DNA of 64,000 nt from Amycolatopsis sp. NBRC 101858 (GTDB taxonomy: Bacteria > Actinomycetota > Actinomycetes > Mycobacteriales > Pseudonocardiaceae): NCBI RefSeq assembly GCF_030269325.1, contig NZ_BSTD01000002.1, forward strand, positions 1,302,001-1,366,000, given 5' to 3'. The notes under the pieces were generated by a model, which was given only the letters and a program-made list of their open reading frames with translations, was not told where the DNA came from and did no database searches. Both the position numbers and the translations under genes were made by a program. Below are positions 14,831 to 25,349 of the stretch, piece by piece; positions within the stretch are counted from its first letter, which is position 1, and each line of letters opens with the position of its first letter.

Positions 14831-15729
14831 CGGACGTCCTTCCTGGCGTAGGCCCCGGGGTCCCGCCGGAACGCGTCGCGGCACCCGGGGCAGCAGAAGT
14901 AGTACGTCACACCCTCGTGCTCGACCGGCTCGCCGAGCGGCTCGACCGTCATCCCGCACACCGGGTCGACGAGGTCCTCGACCGGCGGCGCGGACACCCG
15001 CGGTGCGGCGCGGAACGCGACGAGCTCGGCCAGGATCGCGACGGCGATCTCGCGGTGCGGCACCGGCCCGAGGTCGAGCCCGACGGGCACGCGCACCCGG
15101 TCCAGGTCGGCCCGCGGCACCCCGCGGTCGGCCAGGTAGCCCAGCACGGCCTCGCCTCGCCGGCGCGACCCGACGAGCCCGACGTACGCCGGCCCCGCCC
15201 GCAACGCGCCTTCGACGGCGTCTTCGTCGAAGTGTCCCTGGGTCGCCACCACGACCATGGTGCGCGGGCCGACCTCGTCGAACTCGGCGCGGGCGACCAG
15301 TTCGGCGCACCAGCCGAGCGCGGTGGCCAGGTCGACGAGCGTGCGCGCCATCGGCGACCGGCCGACGACCAGCAGGTGCGGCGCCGGTTCGACCGGCTCG
15401 ACGTAGATCTCCAGCGCGCCTTCGCTCTGACAGGCGATCGGCACGACCGTCATCCCCGCCGGGACCGCTTCGCCGAACTGGCCGGACGTCCCGAGCAGCA
15501 GCAGCCGCGGCTCGCCGTCGGCGATCGCCTGCCGCGCCTCCCGGATCACGGCGGGTTCGGCGCAGGCGCCGCCGATCCAGCCGTCGAGGACGCCGTCGGC
15601 GGTGACGATCGCCCGGTAGCCCTCCTTGCCCGACGAGGGGCCCTGGCGCCAGACCACGGTGGCCCAGGCGAACGTCTCGCCCCGGTCGGACAGCTCCCTG
15701 GCCCGGTCGAACAAGCTCCAGTCGTGCAT
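14824..15729 (-). CDS. XdhC/CoxF-type maturation protein with a C-terminal YHS metal domain
   Basis: 301 aa from ATG 15729 (MHDWSLFDRA), with an AAGGGA site; a start 17 codons earlier is open but unlikely. The N-terminal XdhC domain includes WRQGPSSGKEGY and GWIGGACAEP. A Rossmann domain follows (LLVVGRSPMARTLVDLA, YVGLVGSRRR). XdhC proteins carry molybdenum cofactor to molybdenum hydroxylases. Residues ~255-297 are an added YHS domain (VDPVCGMTV, YYFCCPGC), a small Cys-based domain common in copper and heavy-metal proteins. Since CODH has a Mo-S-Cu site, this fusion could couple cofactor and copper delivery (inference). It lies 10 bp after coxL1. Confidence 0.92.
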   Translation of the reverse strand: MHDWSLFDRARELSDRGETFAWATVVWRQGPSSGKEGYRAIVTADGVLDGWIGGACAEPAVIREARQAIADGEPRLLLLGTSGQFGEAVPAGMTVVPIACQSEGALEIYVEPVEPAPHLLVVGRSPMARTLVDLATALGWCAELVARAEFDEVGPRTMVVVATQGHFDEDAVEGALRAGPAYVGLVGSRRRGEAVLGYLADRGVPRADLDRVRVPVGLDLGPVPHREIAVAILAELVAFRAAPRVSAPPVEDLVDPVCGMTVEPLGEPVEHEGVTYYFCCPGCRDAFRRDPGAYARKDVRC

Positions 15730-15739
15730 GGAAGTCCCT

Positions 15740-18130
<2,391 letters not shown>

Positions 18131-18131
18131 G

Positions 18132-18662
18132 TCAGGCCTCCTGGTCGTTCCGCAGCCGGGCCGCGGCCCAGAGCACCGACTTCACGATGTTCTGGTAGCC
18201 GGTGCAGCGGCAGAGGTTGCCCGAGAGCGCCCAGCGCACCTCGTCCTCGGTCGGGTCAGGGTTCTCCGCGAGCAGCGCCTTGGCGGCCATCAGCATCCCG
18301 GAGGTGCAGAACCCGCACTGCAGCCCGTGTTCCTCCTTGAACCCCTCCTGCAGCGGGTGCAGCCCGCTCGGTGCCGCGAGCCCTTCGACGGTCGTCACCG
18401 CGCGGCCGTCGGCCTGCACGGCGAGCATCGTGCAGGACTTGACCGGGCGGTCGTCGACGAGCACCGTGCAGGCCCCGCAGTTGGTGGTGTCGCAGCCCAT
18501 GTGGGTGCCGGTGAGCCGCAGGCCCTGCCGCAGCAGGTGCGAGAGCAGGAGCCGCGGCTCGCACTCGACGACGCTGCGCCGCCCGTTCACGGTGACGGTG
18601 ATCCGCCGCGTCGGGACGTCCCCTTGGTCCGGACCTTCCTCGATGACCCGCACGCTCGTCAT
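18132..18662 (-). CDS. coxS: CO dehydrogenase small (2Fe-2S) subunit, copy 1
   Basis: 176 aa. The N-terminal plant-type ferredoxin domain has CDTTNCGACTVLV and a later single Cys (VKSC). The C-terminal helical 2Fe-2S domain has CGFCTSGM and CRCTGYQNIV. It passes electrons from the molybdenum site to the FAD subunit. Slightly longer than usual (~160 aa) because of an N-terminal extension ending GDVPTRRITVTVNG. Packed 1 bp from both neighbours. Confidence 0.96.
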   Translation of the reverse strand: MTSVRVIEEGPDQGDVPTRRITVTVNGRRSVVECEPRLLLSHLLRQGLRLTGTHMGCDTTNCGACTVLVDDRPVKSCTMLAVQADGRAVTTVEGLAAPSGLHPLQEGFKEEHGLQCGFCTSGMLMAAKALLAENPDPTEDEVRWALSGNLCRCTGYQNIVKSVLWAAARLRNDQEA

Positions 18663-18663
18663 C

Positions 18664-19530
18664 TCACGCCGCCCTTTCCCCGGTCTGCTCGAGAATGCGC
18701 CGCACGAAGACGCGCACCATGTGCCGTTTGAAGTCGGCCGAGCCGCGGTGGTCGCCCTTCGGCCGCGCGGCCTGCGCGGCGAGGCCGGCCGCGTGGTCGA
18801 TCACGTCCTCGCCGAGCGGCCCGCCGACGAGCGCCTCCGCGGCGTCGGCGGCCTCGATCGTCGCCGCGCCGACCCCGGTCAGCGCGATCCCGGCGCGGGT
18901 GACGATGTCGCGATCGCGTTCGATCGCGACGGCGACGCCGACGGTCGCGAAGTCCCCGACCCGCCGCTCCAGCTTGAGGTAGCCGCCGTCCGGGATCCCG
19001 CGCGGCGCGGGGATCACCGCCTCGACCGCGACCTCGTCGTGGGCGAGGGCGTTCTGGAACGGGCCGTGCACGAAGTCCCGCACCGGGATGGTCCGCCGCC
19101 CGCCGGGTCCGGCGGCCACGACCGAGCCGCCGAGCGCGAGCACCACCGACGCCCAGTCGCCCTGCGGGTCGGCGTGGCACAGCGAGCCGACGAGCGTGCC
19201 GCGGCTGCGCACGAGCGGGTCGGCGACCAGCCGCGCGGCGGCGGCCATCACCGGCTGGGTGCTCTTCAGCAGGGCCGAGCGTTCGAGGTCCCCGTGCCGG
19301 CACAACGCGCCGACGTGCAGGTTCCCGTTCTCGTCGACGTCGTGGTGGTCGAGGCCGGGGACGGTGTTGAGGTCCACCAGCAGCGTCGGCGACGCGAACC
19401 GGAGCTTCAGCAGCGGCACCAGGCTCTGCCCGCCGGCCAGCACCTTCGCGTCCTCGCCGCCGTCGTGCAGGGTGCCGATCGCCTCGTCCAGCGAGCGGGG
19501 TGCCTCGTAGCGGAACCGGGTCGGGTACAC
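18664..19530 (-). CDS. coxM: CO dehydrogenase medium (FAD) subunit, copy 1
   Basis: 288 aa, FAD-binding fold of the xanthine dehydrogenase family. The flavin motif AGGQSLVPLLKLR is intact. The second motif, usually T-I/V-G-G-N/S, reads RGTLVGSLCHADP here, so the first conserved glycine is valine; copy 2 keeps TVGGS. The C-terminal CO_deh_flav_C domain is present. GTG 19530 has GGGAG upstream. First of the M-S-L trio. Confidence 0.95.
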   Translation of the reverse strand: MYPTRFRYEAPRSLDEAIGTLHDGGEDAKVLAGGQSLVPLLKLRFASPTLLVDLNTVPGLDHHDVDENGNLHVGALCRHGDLERSALLKSTQPVMAAAARLVADPLVRSRGTLVGSLCHADPQGDWASVVLALGGSVVAAGPGGRRTIPVRDFVHGPFQNALAHDEVAVEAVIPAPRGIPDGGYLKLERRVGDFATVGVAVAIERDRDIVTRAGIALTGVGAATIEAADAAEALVGGPLGEDVIDHAAGLAAQAARPKGDHRGSADFKRHMVRVFVRRILEQTGERAA

Positions 19531-19539
19531 GGTGCTCCC

Positions 19540-19785
19540 TCAGACTTCTTCGTCGGGTACAGCCGGATCGGGCACGGCCACGGGCAGCGCATCGTCGGTG
19601 GGGTCCGGCCGGGGCCGCTGGTGCGGCGGCCACGGCCCGGCGACCGGCCGGGCGGCGACCTTGAGGAAGCCGACGAACTCCGGCCACGCCCACACGGTGG
19701 GGCTGCCGCCCTCCTTCGGCGCGTCCTCGACGAGCTCGTACAGGCGCGGGTTGTCCCGGCTGTGCCCGTCGGACTCGATCCGCAT
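19540..19785 (-). CDS. 81-aa protein of unknown function, first gene of the cox operon
   Basis: ATG 19785 to a stop 9 bp before coxM. The sequence starts MRIESDGHSRDNPRLYELVED and has a tryptophan-containing middle (VWAWPEFVGFLKV). It ends in a proline-rich acidic tail (PVAVPDPAVPDEEV). No signal peptide, no membrane span, no cysteine. It has typical codon bias and sits alone between the divergent promoters and coxM, so it is probably co-transcribed with CODH. No family recognised. Confidence 0.6.
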   Translation of the reverse strand: MRIESDGHSRDNPRLYELVEDAPKEGGSPTVWAWPEFVGFLKVAARPVAGPWPPHQRPRPDPTDDALPVAVPDPAVPDEEV

Positions 19786-19815
19786 CGCGCGCCCCCGCTT
19801 CCACCGTCGGTCCAG

Positions 19816-19834
19816 GTGAGAATCGATCTTTCAC
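19816..19834. promoter_or_regulatory. Palindrome-like element between the divergent cox operons
   Basis: GTGAGAATCGATCTTTCAC: GTGA/TCAC ends around a central ATCGAT. It lies 30 bp before the start of the minus-strand 81-aa gene, a good place for control of the first CODH operon. Confidence 0.4.
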
Positions 19835-19858
19835 CCGGACCCGAAGTGCGACAACGCG

Positions 19859-19878
19859 CGATTAACCCTTTGCTTAAG
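19859..19878. promoter_or_regulatory. LysR-type candidate site, copy 2 (upstream of coxM2)
   Basis: CGATTAACCCTTTGCTTAAG on the plus strand. It matches 16 of 20 bases with the site before lysR and has the same 41-bp distance to the start codon in the same relative direction. This suggests one regulator acts on both promoters. Confidence 0.6.
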
Positions 19879-19919
19879 GCGGTTGCGGTACCGGTCCCCG
19901 CGGAGAACGATCGACCGCT

Positions 19920-20786
19920 ATGCAGGTGCCCGCCCCGTTCGAATACGAGCGCGCCGGCAGCGTCGAGCACGCCCTGACGCTGCTGGCGAAGTACGGCCAG
20001 GCCGCGCGGGTCATCGCCGGCGGGCACAGCCTGATCCCGATGATGAAGCTGCGGCTGGCCGCGCCGGAGGTGCTCGTCGACATCAACGAGCTGACCGAGC
20101 TGAGCGGGATCGACGCATCGGCGGAGACGCTGCGGGTCGGCGCGCTCGCCCGCCACGCCGACCTGCTCTCCTCCGCCGCGGCCGGGGCGCTGTTCCCGGT
20201 GCTGCACGACGCCGAGCGGGTCGTCGCGGACCCGATCGTGCGCAACCGCGGCACGGTCGGCGGCTCGCTGTGCCAGGCCGACCCGTCCGAAGACCTCTCC
20301 GCCGCGTTCGCCGCCGTCCGGGCCGAGGCCGTGATCCGCGGTCCGGACGGCGAACGCGCGGTGCCGGTGCGGGAGTTCTTCCGCGGCCCGTACGAAACCG
20401 CGGTCGGCCCGGCCGAGCTGCTGACCGAGATCCGGGTCCCGGTCGTGCCCGGCGCGGGCAGCGCGTACGCGAAGGTCGGCAGGCGGGCGGGCGACTGGGC
20501 CGTCGCCGCGGCGGCCGCGGCGCTCACGCTCGAGGGCGGCACCGTCGTCGAAGCGGGGATCGGGCTCACCGCCGTCGGGGCACCGCGGTTCGTCGCCGCC
20601 GAGGCGGAGGACTTCCTGCGCGGCGGGGCGGCCACCGCCGAGCGGTTCGCCAAGGCGGGCGCGATCGCGGCCGAGCACTGCCGGCCCGCCGCCGACCAGC
20701 GCGGCCCGGTGGACTACAAGCGCCACCTGGTCGCCACCCTCACCACGCGCGCGCTCGCGCTCGCCAAGACCCGCGCGGAGGCGTGA
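19920..20786 (+). CDS. coxM: CO dehydrogenase medium (FAD) subunit, copy 2
   Basis: 288 aa, same family as copy 1 but clearly diverged. Flavin motifs are canonical: AGGHSLIPMMKLR and GTVGGSLCQADPSEDLSAAF. ATG 19920 has only a distant GGAG, so the message may have a very short leader. It heads the plus-strand trio divergent from the first CODH operon. Confidence 0.95.
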   Translation: MQVPAPFEYERAGSVEHALTLLAKYGQAARVIAGGHSLIPMMKLRLAAPEVLVDINELTELSGIDASAETLRVGALARHADLLSSAAAGALFPVLHDAERVVADPIVRNRGTVGGSLCQADPSEDLSAAFAAVRAEAVIRGPDGERAVPVREFFRGPYETAVGPAELLTEIRVPVVPGAGSAYAKVGRRAGDWAVAAAAAALTLEGGTVVEAGIGLTAVGAPRFVAAEAEDFLRGGAATAERFAKAGAIAAEHCRPAADQRGPVDYKRHLVATLTTRALALAKTRAEA

Positions 20787-20787
20787 C

Positions 20788-21258
20788 GTGGAGATCACCG
20801 TGACCGTCAACGACGAGCGGCACCGCCGTTCGGTGGAGCCCCGGCTGCTGCTCGTCCACTTCCTCCGCGACGAGCTGGGCCTCACCGGCACGCACTGGGG
20901 CTGCGACACCTCGAACTGCGGCGCCTGCGTGGTGTGGCTCGACGACGTGCCGGTCAAGTCGTGCACGGTGCTGGCCGCGATGGCCGACGGCAAGCGGGTC
21001 CGCACGGTCGAGGACCTCGCCGACGGCGCCGCGCTCGACCCGGTGCAGCAGGGGTTCGTGACCTGTCACGGCATCCAGTGCGGCTTCTGCACCCCGGGGA
21101 TGCTGATGACCGCGCGCTGGCTGCTCGACCACGACCCGGACCCCGGCGAAGACGTCATCCGCGAAGCCATTTCGGGGCAGTTGTGCCGCTGCACGGGGTA
21201 CGAGAACATCGTCCGGTCCATCCGCTGGGCCGCCGCGCACCCGGACGGTGACCGGTGA
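20788..21258 (+). CDS. coxS: CO dehydrogenase small (2Fe-2S) subunit, copy 2
   Basis: 156 aa, standard length. Both clusters are complete: CDTSNCGACVVWL and VKSC, then CGFCTPGM and CRCTGYENIV. GTG 20788 lies 1 bp after coxM2. The stop overlaps coxL2 as GTGA (21255-21258). Confidence 0.95.
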   Translation: MEITVTVNDERHRRSVEPRLLLVHFLRDELGLTGTHWGCDTSNCGACVVWLDDVPVKSCTVLAAMADGKRVRTVEDLADGAALDPVQQGFVTCHGIQCGFCTPGMLMTARWLLDHDPDPGEDVIREAISGQLCRCTGYENIVRSIRWAAAHPDGDR

Positions 21259-23606
21259 CCGGCGGGTTCGGCTCCCGGACGCGCAAGGAGGACGCCCGGT
21301 TCGTCCGCGGCCGCGGCACCTTCGTCGACGACGTCGTCCGGCCCGGCATGCTGCACGGCGCCGTCCTGCGCAGCCCGCACGCGCACGCCCGGATCGTCTC
21401 GGTCGACACCAGCGCGGCCGAGGCGCACCCGAAGGTCCGGCTGGTGCTGACCGGCGCGATGCTGGCCGAGCGCGCCATGGCGTGGATGCCCACGCTGTCC
21501 CACGACGTCCAGGCCGTGCTGGCCACGGACAAGGTGCGGTTCCAGGGCCAGGAGGTCGCGTTCGTCGTCGCCGAGGACCGGTACTCCGCGCGTGACGCGC
21601 TGGAGCTGATCGACGTGGAGTACGAGCCGCTGCCGGCGGTGGTCGACGCGCGCACCGCGCTGGCGCCGGACACCCCGGTGATCCGCGACGACCTGGGCCG
21701 CACCGACAACCGCGTGTTCGACTGGGATGCCGGCGACGCCGAGGCGACCGCAGCCGCGTTCGCCCGCGCGGACGTCGTCGTCGAGCAGGACATGCTCTAC
21801 CCGCGGGTGCACCCGGCGCCGCTGGAGACCTGCGGCGCGGTCGCCGAGGTCGACGTCATCAGCGGGAAGCTCACCGTGTGGTCGACCGCGCAGGCCCCGC
21901 ACGCGCACCGGCTGATGTACTCGCGGATCACCGGCCTGCCCGAGCACCGGATCCGGGTCGTGGCCCCGGACATCGGCGGCGGCTTCGGCAACAAGGTCGT
22001 CGTCTACCCGGGGTACCTGTGCGCGGCGGCGGCCGCGATGCTCACCGGGAAGCCGGTGAAGTGGGTCGAGGACCGCTCGGAAAACCTGATGAGCACGTCG
22101 TTCGCCCGCGACTACCACATGCACGGCGAGATCGCCGCCACCCGCGACGGCAAGCTGCTCGGCCTGCGGGTGCGGGTGCTCGCCGACCACGGCGCCTTCA
22201 ACGGCACCGCCCAGCCGACGAAGTTCCCCGCCGGGTTCTTCCACGTCTTCACCGGCTCCTACGACCTGCCGGCGGCGCACTGTTCCGTCACCGGCGTGTA
22301 CACGAACAAAGCGCCGGGCGGGGTCGCGTACGCGTGCTCGTTCCGGATCACCGAAGCGGTCTACGTCGTCGAACGGATGATGGACGTGCTCGCGCGCTCC
22401 CTCGACATCGACCCGGCTTCACTCCGGGAAAGGAACCTGCTGCGGCCCGAGCAGTTCCCGTACCCGAGCGCGACCGGCTGGAGCTACGACTCCGGCGACT
22501 ACCCGCGGGCGCTGGCGCTGGCGCTCGAGATGGCCGGGTACGACTCCTTGCGTCGCGAGCAGGCCGAGCGGCGGGAGCGCGGCGAGCTGATGGGGATCGG
22601 CCTCAGCTTCTTCACCGAGGCGGTCGGCGCGGGCCCGCGCGAGCACATGGACATCCTCGGCTTCGGCATGGCCGACGGCGCCGAGCTGCGCGTCCACCCG
22701 ACCGGCTCGGCCGTGCTGCGGCTGTCGTGCATGTCCCAGGGCCAGGGGCACGAAACGACGTTCGCCCAGCTGGTTTCGCAGGAGCTGGGGATCCCCGAGG
22801 ACGAGGTCGAGATCGTGCAGGGCGACACCGACCGGACGCCGTTCGGGCTCGGCACCTACGGTTCCCGCTCGACCCCGGTGTCCGGCGCGGCGGCGGTGAC
22901 GGTGGCCCGCAAGGTCCGCGAGCGCGCGCGGCAGGTGGCGTCCGCGATGCTGGAGGTCGACCCCGGCGACCTGGAGTGGGAGCGCGGGCGCTGGTTCGTC
23001 CGCGGGGTGCCCGACCGCGGCCACACGATCCGGGAGATCGCGCTGGCGGCGCATTCCGACCTGGCGCTGCCCGAAGGCGTGGAGGGGCACCTCGACGCGA
23101 CCACGGTGTACAGCCCGCCGAACTTGACTTTCCCGTTCGGCGCTTACGTTTGCGTGGTCGACGTCGACGCGGACACGGGCCAGGTGCGGGTCCGCCGGTT
23201 CATCGCGGTCGACGACTGCGGAGTCCGCATCAACCCGGCGATCGTGGCGGGCCAGGTCCACCGCGGCCTCGCCGACGGAATCGGGATGGCGCTGATGGAA
23301 CTGGTCGCGTTCGACGAGGACGGCAACCACCTGGGCGGCTCGTTCATGGACTACCTGCTCCCGACGGCCCTGGAGTGCCCGTCGTGGGAGCTGGGCGAGA
23401 CGGTGACACCGTCCCCCCACCACCCGATCGGCGCAAAGGGCATCGGCGAGTCGGCCACGGTCGGTTCCCCGGCGGCGGTGGTCAACGCGGTGGTGGACGC
23501 GTTGGCCCCGTTCGGAGTCCGCCACGCGGACATGCCGCTGACGCCGGCCGCGGTGTGGCGCGCGATGCGCGGAGATCCGCTGCGCGCGGATCTCGCGGTG
23601 AGCTGA
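21255..23606 (+). CDS. coxL: Aerobic CO dehydrogenase large subunit, form I-like (copy 2)
   Basis: 783 aa. The active-site loop is AYACSFR (residues 358-364), which fits the form I pattern AYxCSFR and keeps the copper-binding cysteine at 361; the x position is Ala rather than the Arg of copy 1. DIGGGFGNK, GQGHETTF and KGIGESATVGS (catalytic Glu) are present. This predicts a real CODH or a close relative with changed kinetics. No maturation genes follow it, so it probably shares CoxD/E/XdhC/CoxG with copy 1. The start is coupled to coxS2. Confidence 0.95.
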   Translation: MTGGFGSRTRKEDARFVRGRGTFVDDVVRPGMLHGAVLRSPHAHARIVSVDTSAAEAHPKVRLVLTGAMLAERAMAWMPTLSHDVQAVLATDKVRFQGQEVAFVVAEDRYSARDALELIDVEYEPLPAVVDARTALAPDTPVIRDDLGRTDNRVFDWDAGDAEATAAAFARADVVVEQDMLYPRVHPAPLETCGAVAEVDVISGKLTVWSTAQAPHAHRLMYSRITGLPEHRIRVVAPDIGGGFGNKVVVYPGYLCAAAAAMLTGKPVKWVEDRSENLMSTSFARDYHMHGEIAATRDGKLLGLRVRVLADHGAFNGTAQPTKFPAGFFHVFTGSYDLPAAHCSVTGVYTNKAPGGVAYACSFRITEAVYVVERMMDVLARSLDIDPASLRERNLLRPEQFPYPSATGWSYDSGDYPRALALALEMAGYDSLRREQAERRERGELMGIGLSFFTEAVGAGPREHMDILGFGMADGAELRVHPTGSAVLRLSCMSQGQGHETTFAQLVSQELGIPEDEVEIVQGDTDRTPFGLGTYGSRSTPVSGAAAVTVARKVRERARQVASAMLEVDPGDLEWERGRWFVRGVPDRGHTIREIALAAHSDLALPEGVEGHLDATTVYSPPNLTFPFGAYVCVVDVDADTGQVRVRRFIAVDDCGVRINPAIVAGQVHRGLADGIGMALMELVAFDEDGNHLGGSFMDYLLPTALECPSWELGETVTPSPHHPIGAKGIGESATVGSPAAVVNAVVDALAPFGVRHADMPLTPAAVWRAMRGDPLRADLAVS

Positions 23607-23656
23607 GGGAGTTTTCGCCCGAAGAACTCGTTCGCCGGGCGGGGTTTCGGCGCGCC

Positions 23657-23682
23657 ACCGAGGACGGCAAGGGCCCCTCGGT
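23657..23682 (+). terminator. Weak hairpin after the second cox operon
   Basis: ACCGAGG (23657-23663) pairs with CCTCGGT (23676-23682) across a 12-nt loop. Position 50 bp after the coxL2 stop fits a terminator, but the stem is short. Confidence 0.35.
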
Positions 23683-23742
23683 AATCCCGCCTCACCGCGC
23701 CCCAGGGCGGCACGGCCCACCCGGCCACCCGGTGTCCACGCC

Positions 23743-23946
23743 TCACCGTGCCGCTGGGGCAGCACCGCCCATCGCTTCGCCCGGGGCCCGGTCCTGCCAG
23801 TACCGGGCTTCGTCCCGGTCGTGGTTGGTGAGGAGGTTTCCCAGCACCACCATTCCGGCGACCGGGTCGGCCTCGGCGGAGGCGCGGGCCGCGCGTTCGG
23901 CTCCGGCCGCGTCGCCGGCCCGCCGGAGTTCGTTGCCCAGGCACAC
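23743..23946 (-). pseudogene. TPR-like fragment, possible gene remnant
   Basis: A 67-codon frame starting GTG 23946 after GAGGA. It reads LGNELRRAGDAAGAERAARA and then VLGNLLTNHDRDEARYWQDRA, two units resembling tetratricopeptide helices of larger actinomycete TPR proteins. A stand-alone 67-aa TPR pair is unusual, so this may be a decayed end of a longer gene or a very small adaptor. Low certainty. Confidence 0.3.
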
Positions 23947-24026
23947 AATGGCGAATTCTCCTCGAGCCCTCGCACGCCCAGGTTGATCGTCGCGCTGGGC
24001 TCACCGCCGCCGGGTAACCTCGCGAA

Positions 24027-24695
24027 ATGCCGGTGAACGACGAGCTGTCCCAGAAGTTCCTCGCGGTGGACACGACCGCCCTCTGCGATGTCGACAAGAC
24101 GACCAGGGTGCTGCACAGCGCGCTCCGCCCTCGTTCGGCCCGATCGCGGATCTTCGGGCCCGCCTTCACCGTGCGGTGCCGCGACGACTTCCTCGGCGTG
24201 CTGCGGGCCATCGAATCGGCGGCGCCGGGCGACGTGATCGTGGTCGACGGCGGGGCGCGCGAGATCGCCCTCGGCGGCGAACTGTTCGCCCGCGGGGCCT
24301 TGGCCCGGTCGCTCGGCGGGATCGTCGTGGACGGCGGCTACCGGGACATGGCCTACGTCGGCGGCTGCGAACTCCCCCTGTACAGCCGTTTCGTCACGCC
24401 GCTTTCCGGTACGTCGTCGAAGCTCGGCGAGCTGCAGGTGCCGGTGACCTGCGGCGGGGTCACGGTGAATCCCGGCGACCTGGTCCTGGCCGACGGCGAA
24501 GGCCTCATCGTGGTGGCCCCCGACCGGATCGGCGGTCTCCTCGACGGCGCGCTCGCGATCAAGACGGCCGAAAACGCGGTCATCGAACGACTCGACGCGG
24601 GAGCCACGCTCAGCGAGACCTTCAACCTCGCCGAGCACGTCGCCGCGCTGAGCCGGGCCGAGCCGTCTGCGCTACGGCCGCGGGATCGAAGCTGA
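24027..24695 (+). CDS. RraA-like family protein
   Basis: 222 aa with the RraA/HMG-aldolase fold signature: FGPAFTVRC, PGDVIVVDGG, GGIVVDGGYRD (the G-G-x-R-D metal/substrate motif), and NPGDLVLADGEGLIVV. Members include RNase E inhibitor RraA and class II 4-hydroxy-4-methyl-2-oxoglutarate aldolases. The intact GGYRD favours an aldolase/lyase over an RNase regulator. ATG 24027 has no strong site. It stands alone and overlaps the convergent lectin gene by 24 bp at the 3' ends. Confidence 0.85.
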   Translation: MPVNDELSQKFLAVDTTALCDVDKTTRVLHSALRPRSARSRIFGPAFTVRCRDDFLGVLRAIESAAPGDVIVVDGGAREIALGGELFARGALARSLGGIVVDGGYRDMAYVGGCELPLYSRFVTPLSGTSSKLGELQVPVTCGGVTVNPGDLVLADGEGLIVVAPDRIGGLLDGALAIKTAENAVIERLDAGATLSETFNLAEHVAALSRAEPSALRPRDRS

Positions 24696-25262
24696 GGGAA
24701 GCGCCACGAGGCACCGGGTGCAGCCGGACTCCTTCAGGTGCTGGTGCCACACCTGGTGTGGGTTCGCGCTGTCGCAGGTCTGCTGGTACAGCTTGACTCC
24801 GCTGCCGGTGCCGGTGATGCACTTCTGGCTCGTCGCGTTCCGGAACAGGACGTTGACCGAGCCGTTCGGGTTCGTCGAGACGGTCGGCAGCTGCCATTCC
24901 TGCGACCAGTGGTTCGGGGCCCGGTCCGGGCATTCGACCAGGAACACCGGGTCGCCGTCGTTCGCCGGGCCCGCGCTCACGGCGATGCACATCGCACCGG
25001 CCACCCCCGACCTGATCCACGCGTTCCCGTTGGCCTGCGGCGCGGTCTGGAACACCTGGTTGGCGGCCTGGCTGCCGACCGGTGTCTTGCAGGCGGCCTC
25101 CTGCAGCGACCAGGAGCCGTGACTGGCGTCGTAAAGCCCGTCCATGCACAGGTTCGTGCTCCGGTCGGAGTACTGCAGCCACCAGCCGTCCGCGCCCGCC
25201 GGCGAGACCATCAGGAACAGTACGCACAAGCTGGCGAACACCGCCGCGAAACGACTGCGCAT
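24672..25262 (-). CDS. Secreted ricin B-type lectin protein
   Basis: 196 aa. A Sec signal peptide with a likely cut after SPAGA (~residue 24) is followed by a beta-trefoil lectin: repeated segments with NLCMDG, AMCIAVS and QKCITGTG, each followed by a Q-x-W/F-type element (NQVFQT, SQEWQL, HQVWHQH). Such domains bind sugars and normally sit on secreted hydrolases; here there is no catalytic domain. It may help the cell bind polysaccharide or act as an extracellular lectin. GGAAGGG lies before ATG 25262. Confidence 0.85.
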   Translation of the reverse strand: MRSRFAAVFASLCVLFLMVSPAGADGWWLQYSDRSTNLCMDGLYDASHGSWSLQEAACKTPVGSQAANQVFQTAPQANGNAWIRSGVAGAMCIAVSAGPANDGDPVFLVECPDRAPNHWSQEWQLPTVSTNPNGSVNVLFRNATSQKCITGTGSGVKLYQQTCDSANPHQVWHQHLKESGCTRCLVALPSASIPRP

Positions 25263-25349
25263 GGCCGGTCCCTTCCGGGGTACCAGGGGGCGAAAGAAAA
25301 TGCTGGCAGCACGCGAGAGCGCTTTCAGCCACCATCCGGCCGCACTTGC

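Larger units (their letters stand above)
23607..24026. other. Intergenic region after coxL2
   Basis: 420 bp with a hairpin at 23657-23682 and a possible small TPR-like remnant on the minus strand (23743-23946). Otherwise I see no gene. Confidence 0.5.
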
